Position numbers and translations under genes: made by a program. Below the pieces are notes generated by a model that had not been told where the DNA came from, searched no databases, and saw only the letters and a program-made list of their open reading frames with translations. This document shows positions 46,735 to 59,326 of a DNA stretch of 64,000 nucleotides, piece by piece (the first letter of the stretch is position 1; each line of letters begins with the position of its first letter). The stretch covers positions 1,749,001 through 1,813,000 of the forward strand of contig OY720345.1 in the NCBI GenBank assembly GCA_963082975.1, written 5' to 3'. The DNA comes from Labia minor (Eukaryota > Arthropoda > Insecta > Dermaptera > Spongiphoridae).

Positions 46735-47004
46735 AAAAGGCTGTAAGGCGTGGTCTATCATCTTGGAAGAGGAGAGTAGATTTAGAATATTTGAAAATAA
46801 GATTCTTCGCAGCATTTAAGGACCAAATAAAGATGTTTGGATTGCAGAGACTGCATAATGATAAGAGGAATTGCATGACCTCTATGCATCTTCAGACATA
46901 TTTAAGGAAATAAATAACATCGTGAAGATTGCAACGAACAAGAGACGTGACAAGAATTGGTGATGAAAGGCGTGGAAAGACCGTTTGGGCGGTGGTCAAC
47001 AACG
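46735..47004 (+). pseudogene. Non-LTR retrotransposon 3' fragment (copy R4)
   Basis: Shares AGGCGTGGTCTATCATCTTG, GATTCTTCGCAGCATTTA, AAAGATG, GAGGAATTGCATGACCTC and ATGCATCT with copies R1-R3, in the same order. The usual GGTCACCGG block is diverged (GTTTGGATTGC). A 96-codon frame across it is the decayed RT tail. Confidence 0.8.
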
Positions 47005-48859
47005 ATTATTTCATTTCCCTTGCATTTTATAAATATTTTACTTGTATTCTGAACCCAATTGAAATAGGCATCATTTGACATTGAAAGAGAAATTTCAATA
47101 ATTTAGTGAAAGCATCTATGCAATATTAAATATATAATGAACTAACAATAATATAATAACGCAAGTACATACTTAGTTGATTTAGTTTTCATATAAAAAA
47201 AACAAACAAACATTTGATTTCTATTTATCTAATAATAATGAAATTATAAATTAGGATCGTGTAAGATTTAAGGAGTACCTCTAATTAAGTATTTCCGATG
47301 AAAAAAAAAAAAATAAAAAATATTTTAGTCACAATCACATTGTTCTTGTTTTTCTTTTTTCTTTTTCATTTATTGAATAGAGTTACGAGTTCATTAGTGA
47401 AATCCGTATGAATCGAAAGGAAAGTCATTAAGGCTAGAAAAGCAAATCCTGTGTGGCTTAGTCCTATCAGCTGATAATCCTGCTTAGGATGACAGGAGGC
47501 TTCTTCCACAAGAAGAATGAACGATCTCTTCTAGCCAGATTACATTTTTGCGTGGCCAGGTCACAATATACTAGACATGTCTACCCTGTATATATCTCAA
47601 TCCATTACGATAACCTGGACTAATCGTATCATTCAGGCGGGGTTGGTTTTTATCTACTCAGTGTTAGAAATTCAAATTACCTTGAAAAGAAGAGATAATC
47701 AATATTGGAATGTCACTTAATTATTTAATAAAATTATATATATTGACAAAAATAAATATTTACTCTTTTTACAATCTTTGTCGATACAAATAAAATATAA
47801 AAAAACAAATTCTACATAATCATATCGGCAAGTTTGGCATAAATTTCCATACACGAAATGTCAATTATTCTTTCCCTTTTGTTCGTATTTGTCAACTGGA
47901 CAAATGTTTTTTTTTTTTTTTTTTCTTTTAAAAAATATAACAAAAGAATATATAGAACACAAGAGCCCTTAAAGAGAGACACAGAAAGCATAAAAAAGAT
48001 ATCATATTTATGATCTATATAATATTATTTGTTTAAGGATAAGTATAATTATATCTTAGAGTGGATTAAATATACTTATGATAATATTATCGTATTATTA
48101 TAATATCTAATATGTAATAATCTATATATTAATAATATATTAATATATTGTAGATTAATTTTGTAGATGACTAATGACCATGAATATTTATTTATTCATT
48201 AACAACAAAATAATTTATTAGTTTATTATTAAAAATTCTAAATAATTCAAAATATGAATAAAATTTTTAGTAATATGGATAGCTTTTCTATTAAATCTCT
48301 TTGATTTTTCTTAGATTTTAGACTTTAATTAAATATTGTAAATATATCTGGAGTGTGTGTGTGTGTGTGTTTGGGGGGGGGGGGGGACTTTATATATATA
48401 TATATATTGTAACATACTTTTAATTTAATATTCTCTCTCGTATTGACTCCCGTATTTATTATATGCACATTATTAAAAGTATATGTAATACAAAATAATA
48501 TTTGAAATTTAAAAAATAAAAATGTACATATTATATAAACAAATAAAACTTGGAAAAAAAATGTATATTATTTATTTAATTATTTATCATTAATAATTTT
48601 CTATAGATATTTTTAAATCTTAATATAATCATAATATAATATATATATATTTCTATTTATTTATTTTTTTTTTATTACAATTAAGTAAATGGTAAATTAA
48701 AATTCGTAAGATAAAAAAAATAAAAAAATTATGATTGTGATTTATGTTATATGATCAAAACTAGAATAAATCACTTTAATCTATTAAGTTATTTTAATCA
48801 AGGCACAAACAAATCGCATTTTATTTTCTTCAGATATCATAAACTCATTATTTTATTTT
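47005..48859. other. AT-rich stretch with GC-richer patch and G run
   Basis: 47400-47650 is GC-richer with no recognised frame and holds the palindrome at 47465. A compound GT repeat, 14-base G run and TA repeat lie at about 48353-48407. Confidence 0.5.
47465..47476. promoter_or_regulatory. Palindromic GATA/E-box composite TATCAGCTGATA
   Basis: A perfect 12-base palindrome joins two inverted GATA sites over a central CAGCTG E-box. It lies in a GC-richer patch of the presumed intron. Regulatory role inferred from motif only. Confidence 0.35.
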
Positions 48860-49245
48860 TACCGACCGAGTAGTAAGGGAGGTATTGTTTTCACACCAAA
48901 TTTCACATGAGGAGATGTTTTTATATATCACCACGAATCATGCACTTTGTATTGGTTTTATTCTCGAGAAAAATCATATTATTTAGTTTTTCCTTGATTT
49001 AAAATTATATGACGTCATCCAGTCATTCATGACGTCACAGCCTGGTCTTACATATATATATATATATATATATTATAAATAAAATAAAATTAAAAATATT
49101 TATGTTATATACATACTTATCTGTTTTTATTACATTAATAGATAAGTATATTAAAATTATTTGAAATTGTTTCTGTAGCTGGAAATTAATTTACTTCAAA
49201 CCGTCGGTCGGTTCGGACCTGGCCACAGGTCAACTTATTTTTTTT
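48860..49245 (+). mobile_element. Family B inverted-repeat element, variant subfamily (copy B4)
   Basis: TACCGACCGAG at the left, CCGTCGGTCGGT near the right (about 49200-49212), then CTGGCCACAGGTCAACTTA. It shares with B3 the block TGTATTGGTTTTATTCTCGAG in part and GACGTCATCCAG...GACGTCACAGCC, and lacks the CCGTC/GACA repeat core. Two perfect TGACGTCA palindromes lie at 49010-49017 and 49030-49037. A TA repeat follows. Confidence 0.85.
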
Positions 49246-51405
49246 TTTATTTTAAAAAAAACTTATCCTACGTATTATATCCCATTATAACATTTACTAG
49301 AATAATAAAATAATATATAATTAATTTATAGATTAAACTAAAAAATAAATAAGAACACAAAATGGAAATGAATCTTTTAAATATACTGATTGAAATTAAG
49401 TAGGTAAATGAAAATATTCCAACGGTGGAAGAGGGGGTCGAGTCCCTGTCTCGGATGATGAAGGCGAACTTGAGCACCTAGTATAAAATATTTTTCAAGT
49501 TGTTTTATATGTTTATTATAAATTGGTTTGAAAATTTTACAAAGAAAAATCATTTCATTAGTAAAATGTCAGGTGCATTTTCGTTGACCTAATCTCCTCT
49601 TAATACTACTTTTTTTTTTGTCTCTTTATTATCTTAAATTAGTTTTAGTAATGAAAGAAAAAAAAGAAGAAAGATAAGTGCAACGAATCGATTAATCTAA
49701 ATCTAATTACGAAAGGATGCAGAAAGTCTTATCTAATAGAAGAGAGCTGAGATAGCGTTAGAGAAAAGGGTATGGGGGAGGGGGAGGGTAGAAAAAGGGA
49801 GAGAGAGAGAGTTACATGTAGTAGTTAATGCCTAAAGGGCTTAGAATCCAAGTTGAATCCTCAGGGGAGGGCAAAGAAAGCGCCACTATTGTCGACGAAG
49901 AATTTTAACAAATTAAAATAAATGCAAATTTATATTCTAAGGAGAGAGAGAGAGAAATTGTAAATATTTTGTCTATTTTTTTTTTTAATTAAATTTCAAA
50001 AGGTAAAAATGAAAAATGAACATAGTTTTTTTTTTTAAAAAAAAATGGATATTTTGGAATGAATACATATTTACCTGTACAATTTTTCATTTTGGAAAAT
50101 GACAAATTTGGAATCGTATAAGTATAGCATAAATATCATAATATATGAATCTCTATAGATATAGATTTATCTTTCTAACTTCATATATATTTCCATTGTA
50201 TATTTATTTATTTATATAAATATTGGAGATTTTATTTCCTTAATAGAAATCTTTTTGTTTTATCATTTTGTTTTTATTATATTTACAAATCTAAAGTTTT
50301 ATCAATTATTCAATTATCGTATTTACACGGTTGAAAAATAAATATGAAAAGATCTGATTTCTTAATGAAAGAAATGATAATTTGAATGGAAGGAGAAATT
50401 ATGAGCCTAATAGGTGAATATATAAAAGAGCAAATGTGCATTTATGTAATTTTCTGCCAGTAACCCTAAGATATACTATATATATTCATCTAAAGAATAT
50501 AAGTCATTTTTCATATTATTTCAATTGAAATAGTATTATCAAAACTTAAATAAATCAAATTTGACGAGAGAATTAATCTCTTAATTTCAAGTTTAACGAA
50601 CCAATACTAAATAATTACGTACATTAATCTACACAGCTAATATTTTTTAATGGGTCAAAATAGATTTGCTATGACAAACTCAATAAAACGAAATTGATTT
50701 TAACAAAATAATCTATCAATGAATAAAAATCAATGTGAGCTGATTAGAAATTGTTAAATAAAATAGCAAGTTAATATTGAATAATATTGAGCAAATACAA
50801 ACGAACCAAGTTCTGAATATTTTATGCTTAATTTAAAATTGTAAAAAATATAAGATTATATAATAGAATAATAAATATTAAAATATTCTAATGTTTGTCT
50901 CGAAAAGCTCTCTTCCTCACTGAATCCTTATTCCCGTACCGAATATACATTATAAGACATCAAATAAACTGTGTTTTATTTATATTATTTGTACATTTTG
51001 ATAAAAAAAAATTGTTTACTTTTAATGGAAATCTCATCAATCATTTATGCTTCATGCTTATTTTCATTCCATTCATAAAAATATATTATTTGAGAAAGGT
51101 GGGGGGGGGGGGGTGGTAGATAATATTTTATAAAATATTTATATTATAAATTGTTTGGTTTTATTTATTTATTTTCATATTTTGGTTTGTTTAAATTTAA
51201 AGTAAACTAATTCCTAAATATTAAAATTTTTAATATTAAATATAGTAAAATATTTTTTATTTTAAAATTTAATTAAATTAATAAAGTGTGATGGTTAATT
51301 TTTTATATTTATGATTATAATTTCCAAATTTTATCTAAAAAAAAAATTATAACTATAATTTTTTGTTTTATAAAGAAAAATTTAAAAATGATAAAAAAAA
51401 AATCT
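49246..51405. other. AT-rich stretch with G-rich patches
   Basis: A weak minus-strand B-box-like GGGACTCGACCC lies near 49436. A G-run cluster at about 49767-49790 (GGGTAT, GGGGGA twice, GGG) has quadruplex potential. GA repeats near 49799 and 49943, and a 12-base G run at 51101-51112. No gene. Confidence 0.5.
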
Positions 51406-51636
51406 GGAGTGTCTCTAATCGATTATCTCGCTAATTTGAATTCGACTAATTAACATATATAATTAACATATTAACACATAATTATAACTTAAAATTAATA
51501 AATAATATTTATTAAACCAGCACGTATTTGGCTCTTTGTTGATGACACCACGTCACGTGTTAAAAAATGAATTCCGGTACTTTCAGCTATACAATCAAGC
51601 TGAAATTATATACCAATAGCAGTTTTATACAATTTT
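51406..51636 (+). mobile_element. Family A short element, left half (copy A5)
   Basis: GGAGTGTCTC end, TTATCTCGC, then TAAACCAGCACGTATTTGGC, CACCACGTCACGTGTTA, CCGGTACTTTCAGC and CAATCAAGCTGAAATT, ending near TTTTATACAATTTT. The right half is absent, as in A1. Confidence 0.85.
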
Positions 51637-53707
51637 GGAGCGATTCCCCATACGATATTTCGTTCAAAACACAAAATTTGACACGAACTCGTTGTTCAAT
51701 ATTTTTTTTGCATTGTAAACTTGGACGAGCACTTATGAGGTGAACTGGTATTAACAGCTACCGTAAACACAAAATGGTTGACATATCCCACTCACGTTTG
51801 GCATAATCATTCAGTACAGTCCTTCCAATATACAGAAACGAAAAATACTGAAAAATACTTAACTTAGTTTTATTGAATAGAAAAAAATTCTATTAATATA
51901 AGATATTTCCCTGGATATATAATATATTAGTCTATTATTTAAAAATATATATATAATAATTTTATTTTCTAATAAATAAAATAAATATATTAAGTAAATC
52001 ATTAATTAAGAGCATCAACTTGGAAATTTCATGCCTTCGGATCAAATACAATTTTTTTATTGGATTTTCAAATAATTTTTAAATACATTAATTAGAGTTT
52101 TAGTAATTGCAAGTAGGAATTGTTTGTTGTTTTTTGTTTTTTTTTATTATATATATATTGACTTGTTGTATCTTTTTATCATATAGAAATAGAAATAGAA
52201 ATATCAATCTAAAATCTTTTTTAAAAAAATAGATTTCAGTCTCGTATGGTGTTATAATATTCTGATGGTATTTTAACCTTAGCATAATGCTTTAAAAAAG
52301 AATCGTATCTCAAAAAAAAAGAAGAATGGATCATTTTAAAGTGTTTGAAGGATGTAATAGATACGAAAAACATTGGCCGTTTTACAAGGGTCTCGGGATT
52401 CAAATTGCCTTCCCCAATTTCAATTGCTCCCATTCTTCTCTTGAAAATAGCCACCCGCAGAGTATGTTGCCCTCTTTGATTAAAGGCATTGGCAAGCCCA
52501 CCACCCACTCTGATTAAATTGACGCTATATGCAAAGGAATGCTTTCTCTGTCGTTTGATTTAACAAGAATGTATTAACATCATTCACAACGAAACAGTGA
52601 ACACAATAAATAAACAAACACTCAACAGTCAATAAAAAAAAAAAATAAATAAATAAATAAATTAAATTAAATGAAATGTTGATTCGCGGTGTGTGATATC
52701 ATTAGATTAATTAATATCTTCTCTTGGTTTATATTTCTTCATTGGCTGTGTATATATTCCCGGAAGGCGTTAAGTTTCTTTTACATAGCAATTCTAATTG
52801 TCACATGTCGCAGACAAACGTGCCAAGATGGATTGCATTCTACGTATATTGACACGATAAAAGTGAGATAGCTTGTTGGAATGAAGCGCGCGCGAGGTGG
52901 ATGGGGATGGGGATGGGAATCGGATAAAAACACGACGACTTTGACGTATAGGAATAAAAGGGCGTTGAGAGTTTTTACTTTTACAACTCGAGTTAAAAAA
53001 TAAATTCTTCGTACAACTCTTTTCAAACAGATGTTTCTTGAAAAGTTTACAGAACAGACAGTTAATATCTTAAAAATTAAAATTAATAATCATAGCAAAG
53101 TTGGAAAAGTACTTACTCGAGTTTAGAGAGAAAGAACATTTACTACCAACATAGAAGTGACAATAGTTACTATAAACGTTTGCGTTAAATCTCTCATCTT
53201 CAAAATTAAAACATATTATTACTTTGATTTCATTTTCTTTAATTTTCGTTTTTGTTTTTATATTTCCAGTAATCAAATCTATTATTTATTAATAGTATAG
53301 GAAAAAGTCTGTAATTACTTTATATCTATATATAATAAATATTTATTTATAATGATAAAAAAAAAGTCAACATTTTGGACATGAACTGTGTGACATAATC
53401 CTAAAATTAGAAATTTATTGACTCGAATGGTTGGTTGGTTTATGATCAAAAGGTCAATGATAACTTTTGCAGTGCAGATGAAAATAGAAGTACCAGATCA
53501 GAATTTAAACGTGCATTGAAAATATAATCAATTTAATTTAAAAAGGAAAAACATTTAAACATATTTAAGAGAGATTAGAGAAAATTGAATAACGTTTAAC
53601 GTTAATTTCCTCGAAATATAGTATTCCTATTTTTTGATACGAGGGCAGGTACATTCATGCCCTTTGTAACCTTATATTATATTATTACTCTAACTCTGTG
53701 TTTAGAG
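51637..53707. other. Mixed stretch, no gene supported
   Basis: 51637-51850 is GC-richer and unassigned. 52320-52560 carries overlapping frames on both strands (90 codons minus, 63 plus) without known motifs. 52880-52930 includes a short alternating GC run. The rest is AT-rich. Confidence 0.4.
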
Positions 53708-53858
53708 TTGCATAAATGACCATTTATGTAGTCTCCGCCATTCCCTGGTGACCTCCTCATCTTTCCATTAGCCCACAAATGCTGCGAAAAATCCTATTCT
53801 CAAATACTTTGAATCTACTCTCTTCACCTAAGGTCATAGACCATGCCTCACACATAAA
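53708..53858 (-). pseudogene. Non-LTR retrotransposon 3' fragment, inverted (copy R5)
   Basis: Reverse-complement match to R3: GTCTCCGCCATTCCCTGGTG, ACCTCCTCATCTTTC, AATGCTGCGAAAAATCC and AGGTCATAGACCATGCCTCAC. It covers only the segment around the FFAAFM-like and YGSEAW-like words, about 150 bases. Confidence 0.82.
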
Positions 53859-55228
53859 TTTTAATTTAAGAAAAAATTTTAAAACAAAAATCTTGTACTA
53901 TATTTTAATTTAATTCACTTAACAAAAATACAGTATATTCTTATCAGATTATTATTTTTATTATCAGAAATAAATTTGCATTAATAAAGAAGATATATAG
54001 AGCCGCCACTTGCGCTACTGATAATAATCGTTATGTCAACCGTATCAGCTGCCTTTTATTGGTTGTAAAGAATTAATATTAACCCAAAGCATATTTTAAC
54101 GTGTGTATTTTTTTATCTCAACGGAGAAATGAAAAAATTTCATTTTCCCTGTTTCTTAATATCTTTTTTTTTTTTTTTTTTTTTTTTTCAAATTCAGTTG
54201 AATGCATATCATAATGTAGGCATTTTTTTTTTATATTTCACATTCTTTTTTCGGTCCAGTAATATATATATATATATAAGAGAGTGAGAGAGAAATGAGT
54301 AAATGGGGAAGAGAGAAATATTTCTCATATTACATTGACTAAAGAATTTTTTATTTTTTATTTTTTATTTTTTATTATTTAGTGATTTTTCCATCCATAT
54401 TGTTTTTAGAATAAGGTCCTTTGTCTATAATGGTTCTATTATTTGAGCTCTCATTTTTACAAAATGATGACAGTATATATTTTTAATATTCTGGCTTTAT
54501 TTCTTGAAAATTTATCTATTTATATTATTCTCTACATTCGCCTTTCATCGTGACCATTCAATATAGGATTTTCATGTTTCTGTATCAATCGGTTTGATTG
54601 CCAAAGAAGGGATTTCATCAAAACTCCTAACAGATGCTGAACAAATTCCAGAGCGAATATTTCCAAGCAAAATGCTATCGATTTATTGCCCGGTGAGCTT
54701 TTCGCTCGATGCTATGCTATGCTTGCTTGCTTGCTTGCCTGCTTTGGGGGCAACTAGTGGAGCGAATTGAGAATTGAGCCACGTATCCCCAATATTGATG
54801 CTAACAAGAGGGTGCCATATTAGTTTCAAATAAATCAACACTACCTGATAATTTCTCCAAGTTAAACGATAATCAATTGAATTGTAGAAGAATCCAATTT
54901 ATACACGCTTAAGAAGTGAGAGGGAAAAAAGGCTTTTATTTAAATTGCATGGATTCGATGGGATTACAATTTAAGTTAATGGGGAAATAAAAAAAAAAAA
55001 TATAAATAAATAAATAAATTCAAATTAGAATTAAATCCAAAGAAACAGAATTAGTTAATATTTAGTTAACAGTTAAAAGAAAATATCTCTTTTTAAACGG
55101 TTCTATTCTTCTTCAACCAATATATAAATTATATTATTTTTATTTTATTTGTTATTAATGTCCCTAATTAATAGAGAAAGAAGATAGAAAAGAAAAATAT
55201 TTCAAGAATTTTCAAAAGAGTACTGTTT
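53859..55228. repeat. AT-rich stretch with T run, (TTTTTA)n and (TTGC)n
   Basis: A 24-base T run (54165-54188), TTTTTTA repeats (54348-54378), and TGCTA/TTGC tandem repeats (about 54708-54744) at the start of a GC-richer patch. No gene. Confidence 0.6.
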
Positions 55229-55570
55229 ATGATAAAAGAATTAACCAATTTTACCTATTCTCCGGGCCACAAAAAAATGATCATAAAACTAAATTATGAA
55301 ATGACCAGGATTGTCGAACAGAAGAGGTGTTGTGTTCCCCAAAAACTCAGGGAACTTGGGTGGGAAGTCCTAATGCATCCACCTTACAGTCCGGAACTGG
55401 TACCAAGCGATTATGAAAATCAAATTTTAGAGTTTTTTGCCAGTAAACAAACAAGACTTATGAGAGAGGAATTATGAACAAAACGTTACTTATGTGATCT
55501 AAATCGGACAATCCAAAATATTTTAATTAAACTAATAAATTTCACCCAAAAATAATGGATTACTTTTTCC
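55229..55570 (+). pseudogene. mariner transposase C-terminal fragment
   Basis: An 82-codon frame ends the recognisable part of a mariner transposase: KLRELGWEVLMHPPYSPELV, then PSDYENQ, where the Asp is the third catalytic residue. LEFFASKQ follows, as in the FFxxK segment of the family. A stop at 55475 interrupts it; TKRYLCDLNRTIQNI and FSPTK after the stop look like the decayed C-terminus. The first two catalytic Asp regions and the DNA-binding domain are missing, and no terminal repeats were found. It differs enough from the 14208-14615 copy to be a separate lineage. Confidence 0.88.
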
Positions 55571-57217
55571 CCAACCAAGAGAGAAAATGTCATCTTTAAA
55601 ACTTTAAATGAGGTAAATATAAATTGAAATAATACAATTATGTCTTTTAGGGTTTTTAATTATGATACTGAAATTATATATTTTTCATTCTTATTGGAAA
55701 ATATTTTTCAAAACTTTAGTCAATCATAAATTTATATTTATATTAAGGTAAATAGATACATTTTACCTTCTGCTAGGCAATCCTAGAGATTACTAAAATA
55801 CATAATTGTAAGTTAACTCTGCCCCTTCAATGTTCTCAACAATGAATTGTAATCCGGAAACTTGATAAATTGTTCATCTTTAAGTAGAATAACTAGATAT
55901 TAGATAATGTGTGTGTGTGTGTCGTGGTAAAAGGATAATTCTTCCATTTCAAAAGAATTTAAATCTCTTGGATTATGCATAACATTGGAGAAAATAACAA
56001 AATAATGTTTTTTTTTTTTTGTTTTTTTTTTGTGTGTATTTGTTAAAAATAAATTAAAAATTAAAATCAATATTTATAATATAAAATATTATATTGTTTC
56101 AATAATATATTAATATATTAATTATATATATATATTGTAAAATAAATTTGTTGAAGAACTTTGTAATTTGATTTTATAAAGAGACAGTATAATACGTATA
56201 ACCTTTCCAAAATAGTTGCTCAATAGATAGAGCATTAATTAATTAATTCCATTCCATTCCATTACATATAAACAAGAAAGCATAATGCTTAAAAGATAAT
56301 ATCGATCTAAATAGGAATTGTTGCTGAGTTTCTATCTAATCTGTATAAAATATCCAATATAAAATGAATGAATGAATGAATGATAAGGTAAGCTATAATA
56401 GCAACGCGGCGAGAATTTATCTCGTCGCTTGACTGGGCAAGGACAATTGCTGCTCCATAGGATAGGCCTTGGCAGAATCAACCAGCAATGGCAATGGAGA
56501 GAGAGAGAGCTGGAGGAAATGAGTTGACGGCTGGACAGATAATTAATGAAAAACGAATGAGCCCAGAATGAATAGCACCTAAAAGATCTCGGCGACAATG
56601 ATGCCCGGAGGCTGCAAAGAGAAACAGTCTGGTAAGCTAGCGGAAAGGAGATTAACGGCGGCCTAAACAGCCTAGCTCTTCGAAAAAAACAAAAAACAAA
56701 AAAAAAAAAAAAAATCCAGAGGTGTGGAAATTAAACGGATTCGAAACTTTCGTTGAAATTAAAACAAAACATTAACACTTTAAATTAATTAATTAAGAAA
56801 TAAATATATAATTCTCTCATTTTATTTATTTATTATTTTTTTTAAAATATTAACATGATTATTTAAATATTTGCTATTTTCAATTAAAACTTTAAATAAA
56901 AGGCAGTGATTGATAGGCTTGATATAAAACTTTTTCAAAATATTATATATAGAGAGTATTCTTATTTTATTGTTAAAACATATAAAGATATTTTCGTTTA
57001 CTTAGAAATAATAATAATAAATATTGTTTTAATAATTTAAAACCATTGTAAAAAAATAATAAGAAGAATTATTGAAAAAATAAATAAAGTTTGAAATTTT
57101 GTTTTTTAATTAAAATTAATTTTGTTTAAAAAACTATTTAGAAAATTAATAAAAAATTAACTTGACAAATATTATTTTAGTTTTTTAATTAAAGTAAAAA
57201 TAATATTTGATTGCATT
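55571..57217. other. AT-rich stretch with short repeats, no gene seen
   Basis: GT repeat at 55906-55922, ATTCC repeats at about 56245-56262, AATG repeats at 56363-56382 and a GC-richer island at 56390-56680 with no recognised frame. Confidence 0.5.
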
Positions 57218-57400
57218 TGGCGCCAGCGGGTGGGAGGTAACGAAGCTGCCTCACATTCTCGTGGTCTCGGATTCAAGTCAAGGGATTTTCTCTAGCTGGG
57301 ATCAAAGTTGTGAAGGTACTTGATCCAAAGTAGCACCTCCGATCAAGAAAATCAAGGTAAAAGTTGATAGGACCCGTTCTAGTGATCATCATTTTTATAA
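57218..57400 (+). mobile_element. tRNA-derived SINE (candidate)
   Basis: TGGCGCCAGCGGG fits a pol III A box, and about 35 bases later GGATTCAAGTC fits a B box (GNTTCRANNC). A GC-richer body follows with GGGATCAAAG, GTAGCACCTCCGATC and AGGACCCGTTCTAGTGATC. Both boxes at tRNA-like spacing plus a unique body are typical of SINEs. No poly(A) tail or second full copy is visible in the window. Confidence 0.6.
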
Positions 57401-58788
57401 CCGTTTTTTAATTATTTTTTGAAAAATTAAAATTACTCAAAATTACTGATTATTAAAGTTAATAATTTATTTTAATTTAGTATTAACAATATTTACCGAA
57501 ACAAATTTAATAACTAAATAAATTTTTCCAAATATTATATCGTACATACAAAATTATTTATTTATATTTAAAATTAAATAATAAATGAAAAGGATATTTA
57601 TATAATATATATTTTATATTAGTTTCATCTTCTCATATGACAATAGGATTTTTAATGATTTCATATGGATTAATTATCAAATGCATAAATTTGCGTAATA
57701 TCCTCGTTAAATTGACCATCTCTGCTACCAACGGGATATCCGACTTCAATATCGAACTTCATTAGAATCGGAAATGCTTTTCGCTAACATTTATTATCAC
57801 CTTGTGATAGTATTTATTTATTTATATTTATTATAAAAAATCTAAAATATTAAATTTTCAAATTTAATTCTATTATTATCTTGTTTTTAGTTCTTTTTTA
57901 CAGTGTGGGTTGTCATTAAAAGGAAAAAAACAAAAACAAAAACAATAACAAAATATCATTAAAATGAATCAAGATTAGTTTGTTGTGTTTTGGTGGAAAT
58001 GGTTAACAGCATTAGCATAAAATGGCATAATGACAAACATTCTAAAGAGATCATCAATCATTTTCATTGGAGCGACTTTATGAACATTTCATTCTAATGT
58101 GATGAAAACCTCAACTTAATAAATGTCCTCTGTTCCCTTAAATGCAAGAATATTATAGAAGGTGTTTCAGATGAGTTGCTTTACACATGTAATTTAAGGA
58201 AGAAAACGAACAAATGGACCGGAACAAGCATGGCACTGTCTTTTACAAACTAGGCCAAAAAAGAAATATTGAGCAATAAAATGGTAATGTTTTAAATAAT
58301 GGGAATTGCTGTCATTGGAAGCAACTGAACTATATTAACATTTAGATTAACTAAATTTAATTGTATATTATTCTTGTGAGTTTGTCATTTGTTTAATGAA
58401 ATATAAAATGTAGAGATACAAAAAAAAAATCATCTTTTTTTTTTAATATTATTCCATTAATATTAGAATATTCTATATTAATGAAAACACATAACAAATA
58501 ATTGAATAAAAATACATAATATTATTATATAATATTTGAGAATTTAATTTTAGTTCTGATTATAAAGAAGAAAGTGTTAATTCATTTATTTATTCAATAT
58601 ATATCGTACATTTATATTATTATTATTATTAAAATTGCAACAATTTAATTTTATTTATTTATTTATTTTTATGTCGAGAGAAGTAAATAGTAAATTTCGA
58701 TTTTATTCAATTTGATATTATTATTGATATTTTTATTATTACTTCCTTAGAATTTGGTAAAATAATTTTTAGCTTTTTTTCCGACCGG
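57401..58788. other. AT-rich stretch, no gene seen
   Basis: 57655-57800 and 58000-58340 are slightly GC-richer with no recognised frames. Confidence 0.45.
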
Positions 58789-59326
58789 CGTTACGAAGTG
58801 AAGGTATTGTTTTCACACCAAATTTCACATGTGAAGATTTTTACATATTATCTCCACGTAATCATGCATTTTGTTAACAGAAAAAAGTATTTTTAGCATC
58901 ATGTCTGTACGTCTGTCCGTCTGCCCATCCATCCGTCCGTCCGTCTGTGTGTCCCTCTAGATGTCTAGAGCTTGAACGGCTCAACGGATTTTGACACAAT
59001 TTGGTATAAGTATTTACTTAATGCATCAGTTAACATCAATTCATCAACTTTTAGTGTATATCCGCAAAACCGGAAGTGGCAGTTTACAAAGTATTAATTT
59101 TATATTCAGTGTTCCAAAATATATTTCACTTGAAATAGAGTAGTGATAAATAATTGATTAATTAAACTAAAAAAATAAAAACTAAGATAATATAATTTAG
59201 TCATTTTAATTCAAGTTTTAAGAATACAATTTTTTGTTTTTTATACTTTTTATATATACGAGTACAATACACATGTATTGTATAATATTGCTTGGAAATT
59301 AATTTATTTGAAATTGTCGGTTGGTT
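58789..59326 (+). mobile_element. Family B inverted-repeat element, longest copy (B5)
   Basis: TTCCGACCGGCG at the left and ATTGTCGGTTGGT at the right. It contains all core blocks: AGGTATTGTTTTCACACCAA, CATGCATTTTGTTAACAG, GTCCGTCTGCCCATCC and further CCGTC units, GAACGGCTCAACGGATTTTG. An extra stretch, ATATCCGCAAAACCGGAAG, is not seen in the other copies. About 0.54 kb, non-coding. Confidence 0.87.

Noticed and set aside
49430-49490. Minus-strand tRNA-like GGGACTCGACCC with upstream A box
   Set aside because: The A box is poor and the arms do not pair. Kept only as a remark in the stretch annotation.
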